From the NCBI RefSeq assembly GCF_030704535.1, contig NC_081817.1, positions 23,313,001 to 23,377,000 of the forward strand: a DNA stretch of 64,000 nucleotides, written 5' to 3'. This document shows positions 10,524 through 21,179 of this stretch, one piece after another. The DNA comes from Vitis vinifera. Its lineage: Eukaryota > Streptophyta > Magnoliopsida > Vitales > Vitaceae. Made by a program: the position numbers and the translations under genes. Numbering within the stretch: the first letter of the stretch is position 1; the number at the start of each line of letters is the position of its first letter. The notes under the pieces are model-generated. The model saw only the letters and a list, made by a program, of their open reading frames with translations. It made no database searches and was not told the DNA's origin.

Positions 10524-12180
10524 CGTACTAGATTTGAAAAAAAAAATCAAATATTTTTTCTTTGAAAAGATTTTATCAAGAAAACATATTCACTTGAAAA
10601 TATATATATTATGTGATATCAAGAAAACCATCATTAATGGATGGTTTTAAAATTTGTTTTATTTTTATTTTTTAAATTTTATTATGGTTGAATTCGAATC
10701 AATACTTTGATTGGAAATTTTGGTCATCAACTCACATTAATTGTTCAAAATATCATGAATAAAAAATCATCAATTGTCCCTTCTAGAACTAGAAAAAATT
10801 TATCCAAACCGGCCATTGTTGACCGTTGAGCCGACCCATGTTGACTCAATGATGACTTAATTATTGGTATTTAATTATTGAAGAATACTTCAATTTTTTT
10901 AATTTATTTTAATGTTAACAATAGAGATATTTTGAATTACATTTCAAAATAATTATTTGGATCCAATAAAACCCACCTTCTAGATTACATTATTTTATAT
11001 TCTAATAATAAAAAATATCTTAATTAAATTTTAAAATTCAAGATTTTGACTTTGAAACAGAATTGGTAGGTCAACATCTCTACCACAATGAAGAGACAAA
11101 GGGGCTATTGATGAGCAGTTGGTCTTCAATTTAATTTTTGATGGGTCCAACTCAAGACTTGGCCCTCAACTATATTATTTACATTTTTGTAATAATTTTA
11201 TATTTATTTATTTATTGTAATAATTTAATATTTTGAATCCAAACGTATGTGTTTAGAATTGATATCCAAATAACATTATCTTAACTTTAATAAAACTATA
11301 ATATTAATAATATGTTTGACACTGATTATAGGAAATGTTTTTAATATTTTTAATACTTGAAATATGAAAATTTATAAGTGTTACAAAGATTAAAAATACT
11401 TTCTAAAATCACTACCAAAACTTACTTTAAAAGTGCTTATGACAGTGATTTTACTTGAAGTGTTTTCATGAAAATCAACTATCACATATTTATTTAGAAA
11501 ACACTTCTAAGCAATTTTTCAATATTAAAAGTGATTTTTCATATTTTTAAAAGTATTTCCTAAAATTTATCAAACACTTAATTTTCTTTTCAAAAACATT
11601 TTTTAGGCTAAAAATGTTTTATAAAATCACTACAAAACATGTAGGGGTTTATATCTAGTAATACATATTCTAAAATACACAATAAAAAGTTATTATTACA
11701 TAAGAATTAATTTTTACATGATATAATATCTATAACATACAAATGAAGAAAATTGATTAAAATTTTAATTTTTCTATTTTGATCAATAAAAATGCTCACA
11801 ACAATTTAATAATTAAGTTTATCAAATATTCAAATGTTTCTTTTGAAATTTATAAAGTATTTTTGAAACCATAATTTATTAAAAAATCAATTATTTGACG
11901 TAAAAAATGAATTTTCTTTTAATATGGGTAACAATAATTTTCCTAAAATTTGTATTTTTAGCATGAACATTACTATTCTTGCTGCTGTTGATGGTACGAG
12001 GCCCACTAATAGGTGTTTCCTTTTATCCTAGGTTGCATCATAAACAATTATCCTCATAATTTCAACCATTGATTTTTAAAAAATTAATTTCAGTTATTGA
12101 ATATTGACTGCTACGTTGATTTTCATCTTATCTTATGATTAAAAAGGTGGAAACATAAGGAGATTCGTGACAGCATAGAA
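10524..12180. other. AT-rich spacer, no gene seen
   Basis: Contains a 'gtttgacactgattatagg ... cactacaaaacatg' repeat (about 11310-11640), similar to 41825-42110. No open frame of interest. Confidence 0.45.
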
Positions 12181-12490
12181 TGCCTATGGGCTATGGGGCT
12201 CGGCTCGAGGAGTAAGAGGCTTTGCTAGAGCTCTAGTGGGTCAGGCCTACTACCTAACCTTGCTTGGTCCAAGCCCACTTAGGCAGGTCGAGCTAGGGCG
12301 AACTTAAGCCTACTAGCACGACAATTTTGACCCATTGGCCCCATTGATTTGAAGTTCAAAGTTCAATGATGGCAGCTCGCATCTAAATTAAGAGAAGTCT
12401 ATTGAAAACTTGTGGGATTGAGCAAAGCTAATCAAACTGTGTCTAGGCCCTCTACTGAGGCAGAAGGGTAAATTTTACGGTCTTCAAAGC
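12180..12490 (+). mobile_element. Probable retroelement debris next to Copia RNase H remnant
   Basis: A balanced-composition segment immediately before the Copia remnant, with no intact frame. Assignment to the same element is by adjacency only. Confidence 0.3.
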
Positions 12491-12495
12491 CTTCT

Positions 12496-12768
12496 TTGGT
12501 ATGGTGCGAGAAATTTGTCATAGTTTCACTATTAGCCAATCCAGCATTGCATTCAAGAACCAAACATATGCAGCTAAGCTTGTATTTTGTTAAAGAAAAA
12601 TTGATGTCTAAGAAGCTGCAAGTTCAACTTGTCCCTTCCTTTGATCAAGTTGCATCAACAACTCATTCTGGTAGATTAAAAAATAGGCTTAGTGTTGTTT
12701 CCCTAGCTGCACTAAGCTTAAGGGGAAGTATAGAAGTTGGCAATGAGAGTGCTAACATGTATAGGTGA
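12496..12768 (+). pseudogene. Ty1/Copia RNase H C-terminal remnant
   Basis: The 90-codon frame reads WCEKF...LLANPALHSRTKHMQ...LYFVKEKLM...VQLVPSFDQVAS, the typical end of a plant Copia RNase H (the NP-x-HxRTKH and 'FV+E' blocks followed by 'DQVAD'). It ends with the usual SLRGSIEV tail found just before the 3' LTR. The 'DQVAD' Asp is Ser and the downstream 'TKP' block is scrambled. No upstream RT or integrase remains, so this is a truncated relic. It lies 0.7 kb beyond the 3' end of RR-B. Confidence 0.75.
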
Positions 12769-13030
12769 TATGGCGCTCACAATGGGCCAAGGAAAAGAAG
12801 CCTATGTTGTACAAAATATTGGCATACCAAGTATATTACTCATCCTAGAAATGGATGTAGTATTGATACCCCTTGATGGACAAGAGGGGTGAAGCACCCA
12901 ATTCTGAAGGGATGGAATGAGTCAAATATGGAAATGGCAATTTGTGACTTTCCCATATACTTACATCCTGAACAGATCAAATAGATCTTATTTCTAGTAA
13001 CAATTATGGAGGGGTGAAGTTCGTAGTACA

Positions 13031-13510
13031 ATAAGAAGAATGTTGAGCAGCTAAAGGTATTGGAAAAAGGAGAGGTTTATTGGAAGCTTAATGATAAGGC
13101 TTCATGAAGATGAACAAAGGTCCATTTGTAGAGTTGTATATACAATTACATTACATCACATGAGATTTTACATCTAATGAGTCACATATGGCTCATAAGA
13201 GATCTGATGATGGTAGTAGCCTTAGGGTATCTGATTAGCTCTGATGATGTTAGTTGCCTAAAGGTTTGATTAGCTCTTGGCAATTCAAGATGAGGTTGGA
13301 GTTTGGGTGATACTTCACAACTGAGACTGCACCCTTTCCATGAGGCTCCTTTGCTTCTTCCATGTTCAAGCTTCAAAATTCAAATCTCTAAAATCATCAT
13401 CCCAAACATCCATCTTCCACTTGAGATCAAGATTCAAAGTACCCTTGATTGATTAGGGTTTTGTGAAGATTCAACATTCAAATTTCCAGCATTTTTGTGA
13501 TGCTTTAAAC
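13031..13510. repeat. Shared 3'-flank repeat of RR-B (copies at RR-C and RR-D)
   Basis: The sequence from 'gctaaaggtattgg' through 'gaacaaaggtccattt' and 'gatgaggttggagtttgggtgat' to 'ttcaaatctccacaagtgtcctcc' recurs at 18410-19270 and 23575-24470. Its start may be LTR-derived given the neighbouring Copia remnant; the rest is RR 3' flank copied with the genes. Confidence 0.7.
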
Positions 13511-13511
13511 T

Positions 13512-14256
13512 TCAAATCTCCACAAGTGTCCTCCATCCAAGTAGGTGGGGTCTAAGCTTGTTCACATCAGATAATTGAACAGGTTTCAGGAAGAAATCTT
13601 CTGCTCCTTCTTCTAGACATCTGATCAATACCCATTAACCATTCTCATATTAGAAAGTGAATCAACAAACTTTCATTTCTTTCTAATGTGAGGAATTGAA
13701 TTGTATCAGAAGGAAAAAATGGATAAGTCTTCAATATTGTTCTTACCTGTTAATCCTAGAAGGGATATTCTCAGAGGACATGATCACAACTGGGATGTCT
13801 TTAAGAGATGTAGACTCCTGCAGATTCATGTTAATTTAAATTTTAATGAACTGTTCTGACTAACTTGGAGTAAAATAATAAGATGTTGAAATTCAATAAT
13901 TAGGCAAATGAAGATACCTTGATCTTTCTGAGGAGATCATAGCCAGTCATTCCAGGCATAGAATAATCTGTTATAATTAAATTGACTTTTCTTTCCTGTT
14001 CTGCCTCTTGCAAACCCAGGAATTCAAGAGCTTTACTCACGGAATCTACAACAGTAACTGTCCAAAAAAACCCACAAAAAATCAACAATCAAAACCCCAA
14101 AAATAGGATAATAGGAGGAAAGAGAAAAAAATTCAATCTTCTTATGAACATACCTTGAAAAGAAGAGGTTTTGAGGAGCTTTTCAATCCACTTTCTATCT
14201 ACGAGGCTGTCATCAACAGCTAGAACATGAAACTGTGACTCTGCAGCCATACCCAT
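13512..14256 (-). CDS. ARR9-like: RR-B: type-A response regulator, four exons (exons 2 and 3 fused), short tail
   Basis: Exons: 14154-14256, 13918-14057, 13747-13817 and 13512-13620; phase kept throughout, 140 residues. The start is [17 protein letters not shown]. Receiver landmarks are all present: [20 protein letters not shown] and FFLKP. The intron that separates exons 2 and 3 in RR-A, RR-C, RR-E and RR-F is missing: QEAEQ runs directly into ERKVNLII, with the last few codons of exon 2 also lost. The tail after the receiver is only GWRTLVEI and has no acidic run. Likely phosphorylatable and functional as a short type-A regulator. RR-D has the same fusion. Confidence 0.87.
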
Positions 14257-14359
14257 TGCCTTGTTGCACCAAGAAAAGGCCAGCAAAAAGAAGTATGAAG
14301 ATGAAGAAAAGAGAGAATGAGAGGTGAAAGCACGTGGGTTGGAGATGGGTGTTTGTGGG

Positions 14360-14432
14360 TTTATAAGTGAACCTATCTGGCTATAAGGAGAGCACGATCC
14401 GAGATATATCATACAGAATCATGAGGATATTC
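14360..14432 (-). promoter_or_regulatory. RR-B core promoter: TATA box and GAT motifs
   Basis: TTATAAA on the minus strand at 14360-14366, about 105 bases before the ATG. The GAT-core block at 14391-14432 is slightly diverged (ATGATTCTGTATGA in place of AAGATTCTGGATGA). Confidence 0.6.
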
Positions 14433-15593
14433 ATTGACCTTTGGCCCGCTGTTTGAGCTAGCAGAAGGTGTCCAAGGGTCTTTTGAATAGTGTTTAAGGG
14501 TACAACTTGCTTTAAAAAATTGAGTTGAGGGCACTTACAATAACTCTTATACACATGCATGCATGTGTCTTCAAAATTTCATAATTTTTATTCATGTGGA
14601 ATTAGCAAATATTGGCCGGCTTGAAGTCTCTTTCCCTGAAATGTATACAGTGATTCGTATATTAAAATGGATATAGTGGTCAAATATGCTGTTCTTCCCC
14701 AACAAACCGTCACTGTCTATTCTTTGTAAGATTCCAATACATCGTTTATCCTCACAAAGATAATTAGAGGGAGAGAGAGAGAGACTTTTCTGATTGTTTA
14801 AATAATGGATCACAATATTTAATGCTTTGACCTTTATCTCACCATGGACATGCCTGCCAGAGCCTACGGGGTCTTGCCACAACAAAAAATTGTAGAATTG
14901 GTATATGAACCTTCTCAAAGTAGTTAGTTTATATTTATAGGAAGGAAACTATGTTTTATATGCTTTATATATTTGTTTTAGCTTCGGTTAATTGTTGCAC
15001 ATCATCATATTTAGAAGTAATTCACATAAAAGATATGTATATATCATACAGAATCATGAGGATATTCGTTGACCTTTGGCTCACTGTTTGAGCTAGCAGA
15101 AGGTGTCCAAGGGTCTTTTGAATAGTCTTTAAGGGCACAACTTGCTTTAAAAAATTGAGTTGAGGGCACTTACAATAACCCTTGCACACATGCATGGGTC
15201 TCCAAAATTTCATAATTTTTAGACATGTGGAATTAGCAAATACTGGCTTGGTTCATGTCTCTTTCCCTGAAATGTATACTGTGATTCGCATATTAAAATA
15301 GATATAGAGATGTACCCTCACAAGAGAGAGAGAGATTGATTTCACTTAGACTTTTGTGATTGTTTAAATTATGGATCAAAATATTCAATGCTTTGACCTT
15401 TATCTCCTATGAAAATGCCTACGAGGTCTTGCCATAACAAAAATTTGTAGAATTGGTACATGAACCTTCTCAAACTAGTTAGTTTATATTTATAGAAAGA
15501 AAACTATGTTTGATATACTTTTATATATTTTTTTAGATTTGATTAATTGTTGCACATCATCATATTCAAAAGTAATTTACATAAAAGATAGTA
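14405..15593. repeat. Tandem duplication of the RR-B upstream region
   Basis: Unit 1 (about 14405-15033) and unit 2 (about 15040-15593) start with the same TCATACAGAATCATGAGGAT sequence 635 bases apart. They share the TTGACCTTTGG block, the CACATGCATG element and the 'gcacatcatcatatt' end. Unit 2 lacks roughly 80 bases present in unit 1 around 14670-14760. No second gene follows unit 2. Confidence 0.85.
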
Positions 15594-16990
15594 TATATAT
15601 ATATATATATAAATTATTCCAAAATTATAAAATTGTAAAACGTTTTACATTTATCAATTTATGTTTTTATATTTTGTATTTAATTTGAAGATAATTTAGT
15701 ACTCATTTGAATACTTTTAAAATTTTTTTGTTTAAAATATAAAATAATAGTAATTTTTACATAAAATATAGTAATTTTTATATAATTTTTTTTAAATACC
15801 TAATAATTAAAGATTTTCAATACTTCAAATTTTAAAAATCATTATCTTTTTTAAAAAACTCTTAATTTTTTTTATATTTTATATAAAAATTATTTTATTT
15901 TCTATTTTTCGAAATAAATTTTTCATCTAAACAAACAAGCTTAACTTAGAGCATCAAAACAAAATTATTACACTCTTTTCCCCAACATAATGCGTCTTTG
16001 ACGGATATTAGTTATTGGACAGGTTTAATCACCTTCTAGGAAAAGCATCTATGGTAATTCAATGAAGATAGGTTAAACATGTTATAATAATATTATAGGA
16101 TTGTTCTAAAAGCCATTATTTGGATAATCGATTTCCGAATATCTTATAGATATATTTTTTTTTAATTTATTTATAGTTCTTACACTCATTAATGATAGAA
16201 AAGACTCAAGAAAGCTATACAGATAGAGAGGAATAATAGTTTTCAGAGTCTTGCCATCTCCCCCATTGATACGTGAATTGGAGAATGGGCAAGTACACTT
16301 TCAAATGCATCTAACTATTATAAATTATGAAGTAATTTGTAACTATTTATTATGAGGAGATACAAATATGTTTTTCACATAGTTTCGTATTATGACAATA
16401 TATAAAATAACTTACTTATGACTTAAAGTTGAAAAGACATAAAACAAATCACAACTCTAAAGCACAATAATATTTCTTTGTAGCTTTAGACTATAAAATT
16501 GTATAAAAGTATTTATTAATATCAAATTTTCATTTCCTCTAGCTATCATATTCATAAAAACCAAATTAGAAAACCTTAATAATATTAACAATGAGAATCA
16601 AAATTTACCTATTCAGAAGTGTCCTCCTTTTCTTTCTTTTTCTTTTTAGTTTTTATATAATGTAAGAGATGTAATTGGCTTCATGATTGTAGTAGTAAGA
16701 ATTTAGATGTGGCCTTACTCACAATGACCATAATTACATTTAAAATATAATCATATTCACTTCAGGTTACCCTTTTTTAAACACTATCCACCTTATCACA
16801 AGAATAAATAGTCAAGGTACAAGAATATAACTCCTAAATAGGGAGAGATTCTTTTTTGAATTTACTTATGAGAAACTTGAATGAATGAAAATCCACAACC
16901 ATTTTTAAAAGGATTATGACTAAGGATAACTATATTAACTTTTTAATCCAATAAGTTAATTATAAGAGAACTGAGGATCAATTAAATATT
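15594..16990. other. Spacer: (TA)n run, AT-rich DNA, distal RR block
   Basis: An (AT)n tract lies at about 15592-15611. The segment 15970-16310 resembles 21350-21720 upstream of RR-C ('aaaagccattatttggat', 'agagaggaat ... ccattgat'). The remainder is AT-rich with no gene. Confidence 0.5.
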
Positions 16991-17340
16991 AAGAAGAGTA
17001 AAAAAATAATCCAACTATTCAAAGAAAAATTGGTTAAAGAAGTTTGTTCAAAATTCCCTAATGCATTTTGGCATAGGAATCTGCTTGAAGTAGAATTACC
17101 CAATAATCCAAAGTTTAGGAAAAAAGGTACTCCTACCAATTCAAGACCAATTTATATTAATCATGAATTATTAAATATTGCAAAAAGAAAATTCAAGAAC
17201 TTCTTAATAAGAAATTAATGAGAAAATATAAATCTTCTTAGAGTTATGCTTTTATGTTAAAAAACAAACAGAATAGGAAAGATGAATACTTAGACTTGTA
17301 ATTGATCATAAACCTCTTAATAACACATTAAGATTGATTG
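16990..17340 (+). pseudogene. Reverse transcriptase remnant, pararetrovirus-like (Caulimoviridae type)
   Basis: A 62-codon open frame at 17030-17218 and the next about 120 bases, in more than one frame and with stops, resemble the start of the reverse transcriptase of integrated plant pararetroviruses. There is a 'FP.AFWHR' block, a 'SRPI' block and, further on, an 'LVIDHKPLNN' block. The catalytic motif is not present and the region is frameshifted and truncated, so it cannot encode an enzyme. A Ty3/gypsy origin is the alternative. Confidence 0.5.
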
Positions 17341-17639
17341 ATTTTTGTGGTTGGGTCAAAATAGCTTCATTACTTGTCAAACTTGCATGGTAGGGTCAAC
17401 TTAAATTTGGATTAGAAATAGAACATTCATGAATGACCAAAGTTATTGTTTTGAATAAGAGAGGCATTAAATCAAGCATGCTAGTAATCCTAGTTGACAA
17501 AATTAGTATCAATCAAAATGATTATAATATTGTTAAGTTTTTAAAATATCGTTGGAAAGATAATAAAAATTCAAAAAAATCATGTTTCTCCTATAGAACT
17601 TTCAGTTTTTTCTCAAATTATTTTTCACTCAGCTTGCTT

Positions 17640-18300
17640 TAGCATGGATAATATAGTGAGATTATACTATTATTGAAGAAGCTTCAACAGTTTTTCCTTC
17701 ACTAGGAAGAACTTTGAAGATAAAATGGTGGGATGGATTGAAGAATGACACTTCAGTTTCAGTTGTTTAGAATGTTTCTTTAGAATCATTCTCAATCTCC
17801 AATCTTGGAGGATATGTCTTAGTTGCTCATTAAAAAGCAACAAATCCAAGCTCAACTTGTTGTAGATAAGACCTTGTAGGAATATTAAAAACTTCTTGAA
17901 GACAATTTCTCCTTTCTCTCCCAAAAAGAAGAAGACGATATTGATCCAGAAAAGACACATAGTGCAGCGTCTCCATTTAACTACTATCTATTGGGAAAAG
18001 AAGATAACTATGATGGAATCATTCCTCTTATCAAAAAATTAGCCATGAGTGTTGTGCCTTTTCTGCTCTAAGCTCTTGCTTCATCTATAACACTTAGGCA
18101 CAAAATAAGTAAGTTTAAGGGAAAATTACATATTGTGAGATTTGCTATCATTCAAGTTAGGACTCCTTTTAATAGAGCAAACAAGAGCCCAATAAAGGAG
18201 TAATTCATCTTGTTTTCAGATTTGATATTCTAGATTGATCATTTTTATATTTCTTATATTGATTTATGTTTCTCTTGGTTTTATGAGAGGCTCGGGTGCA
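17640..18300 (+). repeat. Degenerate retroelement-like segment (partner 22800-23500)
   Basis: About 650 bases align by eye with 22800-23500, including 'ccactaggaagaactttgaagataaa', 'gtgggatggattgaagaat' and 'tgttgtgccttttctgctctaagct'. Both copies are full of stops. The context suggests it belongs with the pararetrovirus-like remnant at 17 kb. Confidence 0.6.
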
Positions 18301-18409
18301 CATTTGCCTGCTCCCAAGACTTGATCCTCAAAACCATAAGCCCCAGTTATAGGAAGTACTAGTGATCTCCACAACAAGTGATTATTTCAATCCAGTTTGA
18401 TTGATGTTG

Positions 18410-19273
18410 AATGGTTAAAGGTATTATAGAAAATAGAGAGGTTTGATTGGAAGCTTATCAATAAGGCATAATGAAAATGAACAAAGGTCCATTTATAGGG
18501 TAGTATATGCTATTACGTACATTTACATCAAATGGGTCTAAAAGAGACAAATACAATAGATAGTGAGTAGTAGCCTTAGGACATTAGCTTTGATGATGGT
18601 ATGTCGTAACTTCAGGGTCTTGATTAGCTCTTGGCAATTCTTGATGAGGTTGTAGTGTCAATGATACCGTATGAGTTTGACATATTTGATTTTCTCTTAA
18701 TAGTCTTAAATGAGGTTGGAGTTTGGGTGATAATTCACAAGTGAGACTCCCTTTACATGAGGCTCCTTTGCTTCTTCCATGTTTAATCATCAAAATTTAA
18801 ATCTCTAAAATCATTGTCTCAAACAACCAAGATTCACTAAGAGGTATATCCCAATAAGCATGTGGAAGCATCAAGTGAAGCCTTGGTAGGACTGAAATAT
18901 GCATGACTGCGATGCATCTACTCCTTAAACCCACACTAGCCACCATGAGATGGAAGTAGATTATATTTGAGGAGGGATAAATACTGATTGAAGGGATTGT
19001 GGCACTCATCGAGAGGCGAATGTAGTACATCGACATACCCTTTCGTTGGCAGAGCAGCACATGGTCTTAGGAGCCTTGATAACGACCCAAGACCCTCGAT
19101 TGGGACCCCATGTTAGGCAAGTCGACCACCCACTCGGAGGAAAAGAAACTTACAAGGATTTCCATCTTCCACTTGTGATCAGGACTCAAACCCTTGATTA
19201 ATTAGGGATTTTGTGAAGATTCAACATTCAAATTTCTAGCATTTTTGTGAAGCTTCAAACTTCAAATCTCTAC
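18410..19273. repeat. 3'-flank repeat of RR-C
   Basis: Copy of the flank at 13031-13510, with an extra segment of about 330 bases (about 18826-19165) that is also present at RR-D (24012-24355) but absent at RR-B. No gene seen inside. Confidence 0.7.
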
Positions 19274-19982
19274 TATAGGGACTCCTCCCCACACGTGACA
19301 CACATCTCCTGATGACACGTGACACACATTCTCATCCGGATTAATCTCATCCGGATTTCCCCCAAGAGTACACGTGGCGCGCTTCTCCTATCCGGACTTC
19401 CTCAGGGAGAAGCACACGACACTTGCAAATATCACATCCGGATGATCGACATATCCTATCCGGATATGTTTGTCCAGATCATTGACTAAAGTAAGCAAGT
19501 CTTGCACGTCATCATAACAGCCTGCCATGGCCCACGTTCCGCCACCTGCAGAATGAAATGACAGGAATGAAGTGACAACAAGTCACTTCCCACGATCACC
19601 TACCACGTTTTCTGACAGTTGCAACACCTACCACGATCTCTGTCAATCGCCCGTAGGGTGATGATGGCCCTGCCACCACCTAGTATCATCATGACAACAC
19701 AAAATATCTCCCTACCATTAAAGAGGGAAACAAAGCTTCTGATACTATATATATAAACCATCACACAAAAAGGAAGGTAAGCCTGCTATACCTAGAAAAA
19801 GGCCAACTGATTTATCTCCCTCTCTAACCATGGCTGACAAAACCATCGGAGGGTGCGTCCGAACACCCTGTCCGGACGTCTTTTGCAGGTAGTACGATTA
19901 AATCAAGAATCTATATTGGTTGAGATCGTGCGTCCACCCATTGGGCAACTACGTGGATCACCAGGGACGCGAGACCTCAACA
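19274..19982 (+). mobile_element. Probable solo LTR with 5-bp target duplication, fused to the 3' end of RR-C
   Basis: The RR-B and RR-D flanks read straight through this point, whereas here 709 bases intervene. They are flanked by TCTAC at 19269-19273 and 19983-19987. The insert ends in ...CTCAACA and contains TATATATAAACC near 19746-19757 on the plus strand. It also has several CCGGAT motifs (19330-19460) and a pyrimidine-rich segment after the TATA, as expected of an LTR. The 5' end (TATAGGG) is not the canonical TG, so the family is uncertain. The sequence supplies the last codons and the stop of RR-C. Confidence 0.65.
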
Positions 19983-20865
19983 TCTACGAGTGTCCTCCAT
20001 CCAAGTAGGTGGGGTCTAAGCTTGTTCACATCAGATAATTGAACAGGTTTCAGGAAGAAATCTTTTTCTCCTTCTAAACATCTGATCAATACCCATTGAC
20101 CATTCTCAGATTAGAAAGTGAATCAACAAACCATTGATTTGTTTTAAATGTGAAGAATTCAATTGTATCAAAAAGGAAAAAGTGGACAATCTTCAATAAT
20201 GTTCTCACCTGTTAATCCTAGAAGGGATATTCTCAGAGGACATGATCACAACTGGGATGCCTTTAAGAGATGTAGACTCCTGCAGATTCATGTTTATTTA
20301 AAATTTAATTTTAATGAACTGTTCTGACTAACTTGGAGTAAAATAATAAGATGTTGAAATTCAATAATTAGGCAAATGAAGATACCTTGATCTTTTTGAG
20401 GAGATCATAGCCTGTCATTCCAGGCATAGAATAATATGTAATAATTAAATTTACTTTCGTTCCCTGTCATAACAAAAAGGAAAAAAAAAATTAAAAAATT
20501 AGACATCTATTGAAAAAACACCCAGAAAATAAAAGGAATGAATTGAAGAAATTCAGTGAGAAAACCATACTTGGTGATGATTTCTTTGTTCTGCCTTTTG
20601 CAAACCCAGGAATTCAAGAGCTTTACTCACAGAACCTACAACAGTAACTGTCCAAAAAACCCACAAAAAAAAAAAAAAATTCAATAATCAAAACCCCAAA
20701 AATAGAATAAATAGACTAAATAAAAAAAAAAGGAAAAAAAATCAATCTTTTTATCAACATACCTTGAAAAGAAGAGGTCTTGAGGAGCTTTTCAATCCAT
20801 TTTCTATCTATGATGCTGTCATCAACAGCTAGAACATGAAACTGTGACTCTCCAGCCATACCCAT
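19958..20865 (-). CDS. ARR9-like: RR-C: type-A-like response regulator lacking the phosphoacceptor Asp
   Basis: Exons: 20763-20865, 20571-20647, 20386-20463, 20209-20279 and 19958-20081; frame open throughout, 150 residues. The start [17 protein letters not shown] is normal. In exon 3 the Asp that receives the phosphate is replaced by Tyr ([12 protein letters not shown]; one base, GAT to TAT). Other changes are VVGS for VVDS in exon 2, KGIP for KDIP in exon 4, and CLEGEKDFF with one residue deleted in exon 5. The Lys of FFLKP is kept. The last codons (VDVEVSRPW, stop) come from the inserted LTR. If expressed it cannot use the normal phosphorelay; it may be a dying copy or a pseudo-response regulator. 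Intron 2 is retained, unlike RR-B and RR-D. Confidence 0.75.
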
Positions 20866-20967
20866 TGCCTTGTTGCACCCAAAAAAGGCCAGCAAAAAGA
20901 AGTATGAAGATGAAGAAAAGAGAGAATGAGAGGTGAATGCACATGGGTTGGAGATGGTGTTTGTGGG

Positions 20968-21040
20968 TTTATATCTGAGCCTAACTGGCTACAATGAGAG
21001 CATGATCCCTGAGACATCATCCAGAATCTTGAGGGTATTC
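20968..21040 (-). promoter_or_regulatory. RR-C core promoter: TATA-like box and GAT motifs
   Basis: ATATAAA on the minus strand at 20968-20974. The CCTCAAGATTCTGGATGA block lies at about 21010-21036, with a further GATC core at about 21004. The promoter looks as intact as in the functional copies, in contrast to the coding region. Confidence 0.6.
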
Positions 21041-21179
21041 ATTGACCTTTGGCTCACTGTTTGAGGTAGTGTTCAAGGGTCTTTTGAATAGAGTTTAAGG
21101 GTACAAGTTGCTTTAAAAAATTGAGTTGAGGGCATGCACTTACGGCAACGCTTTTGACACATGCATGTATCTCCAAAAT

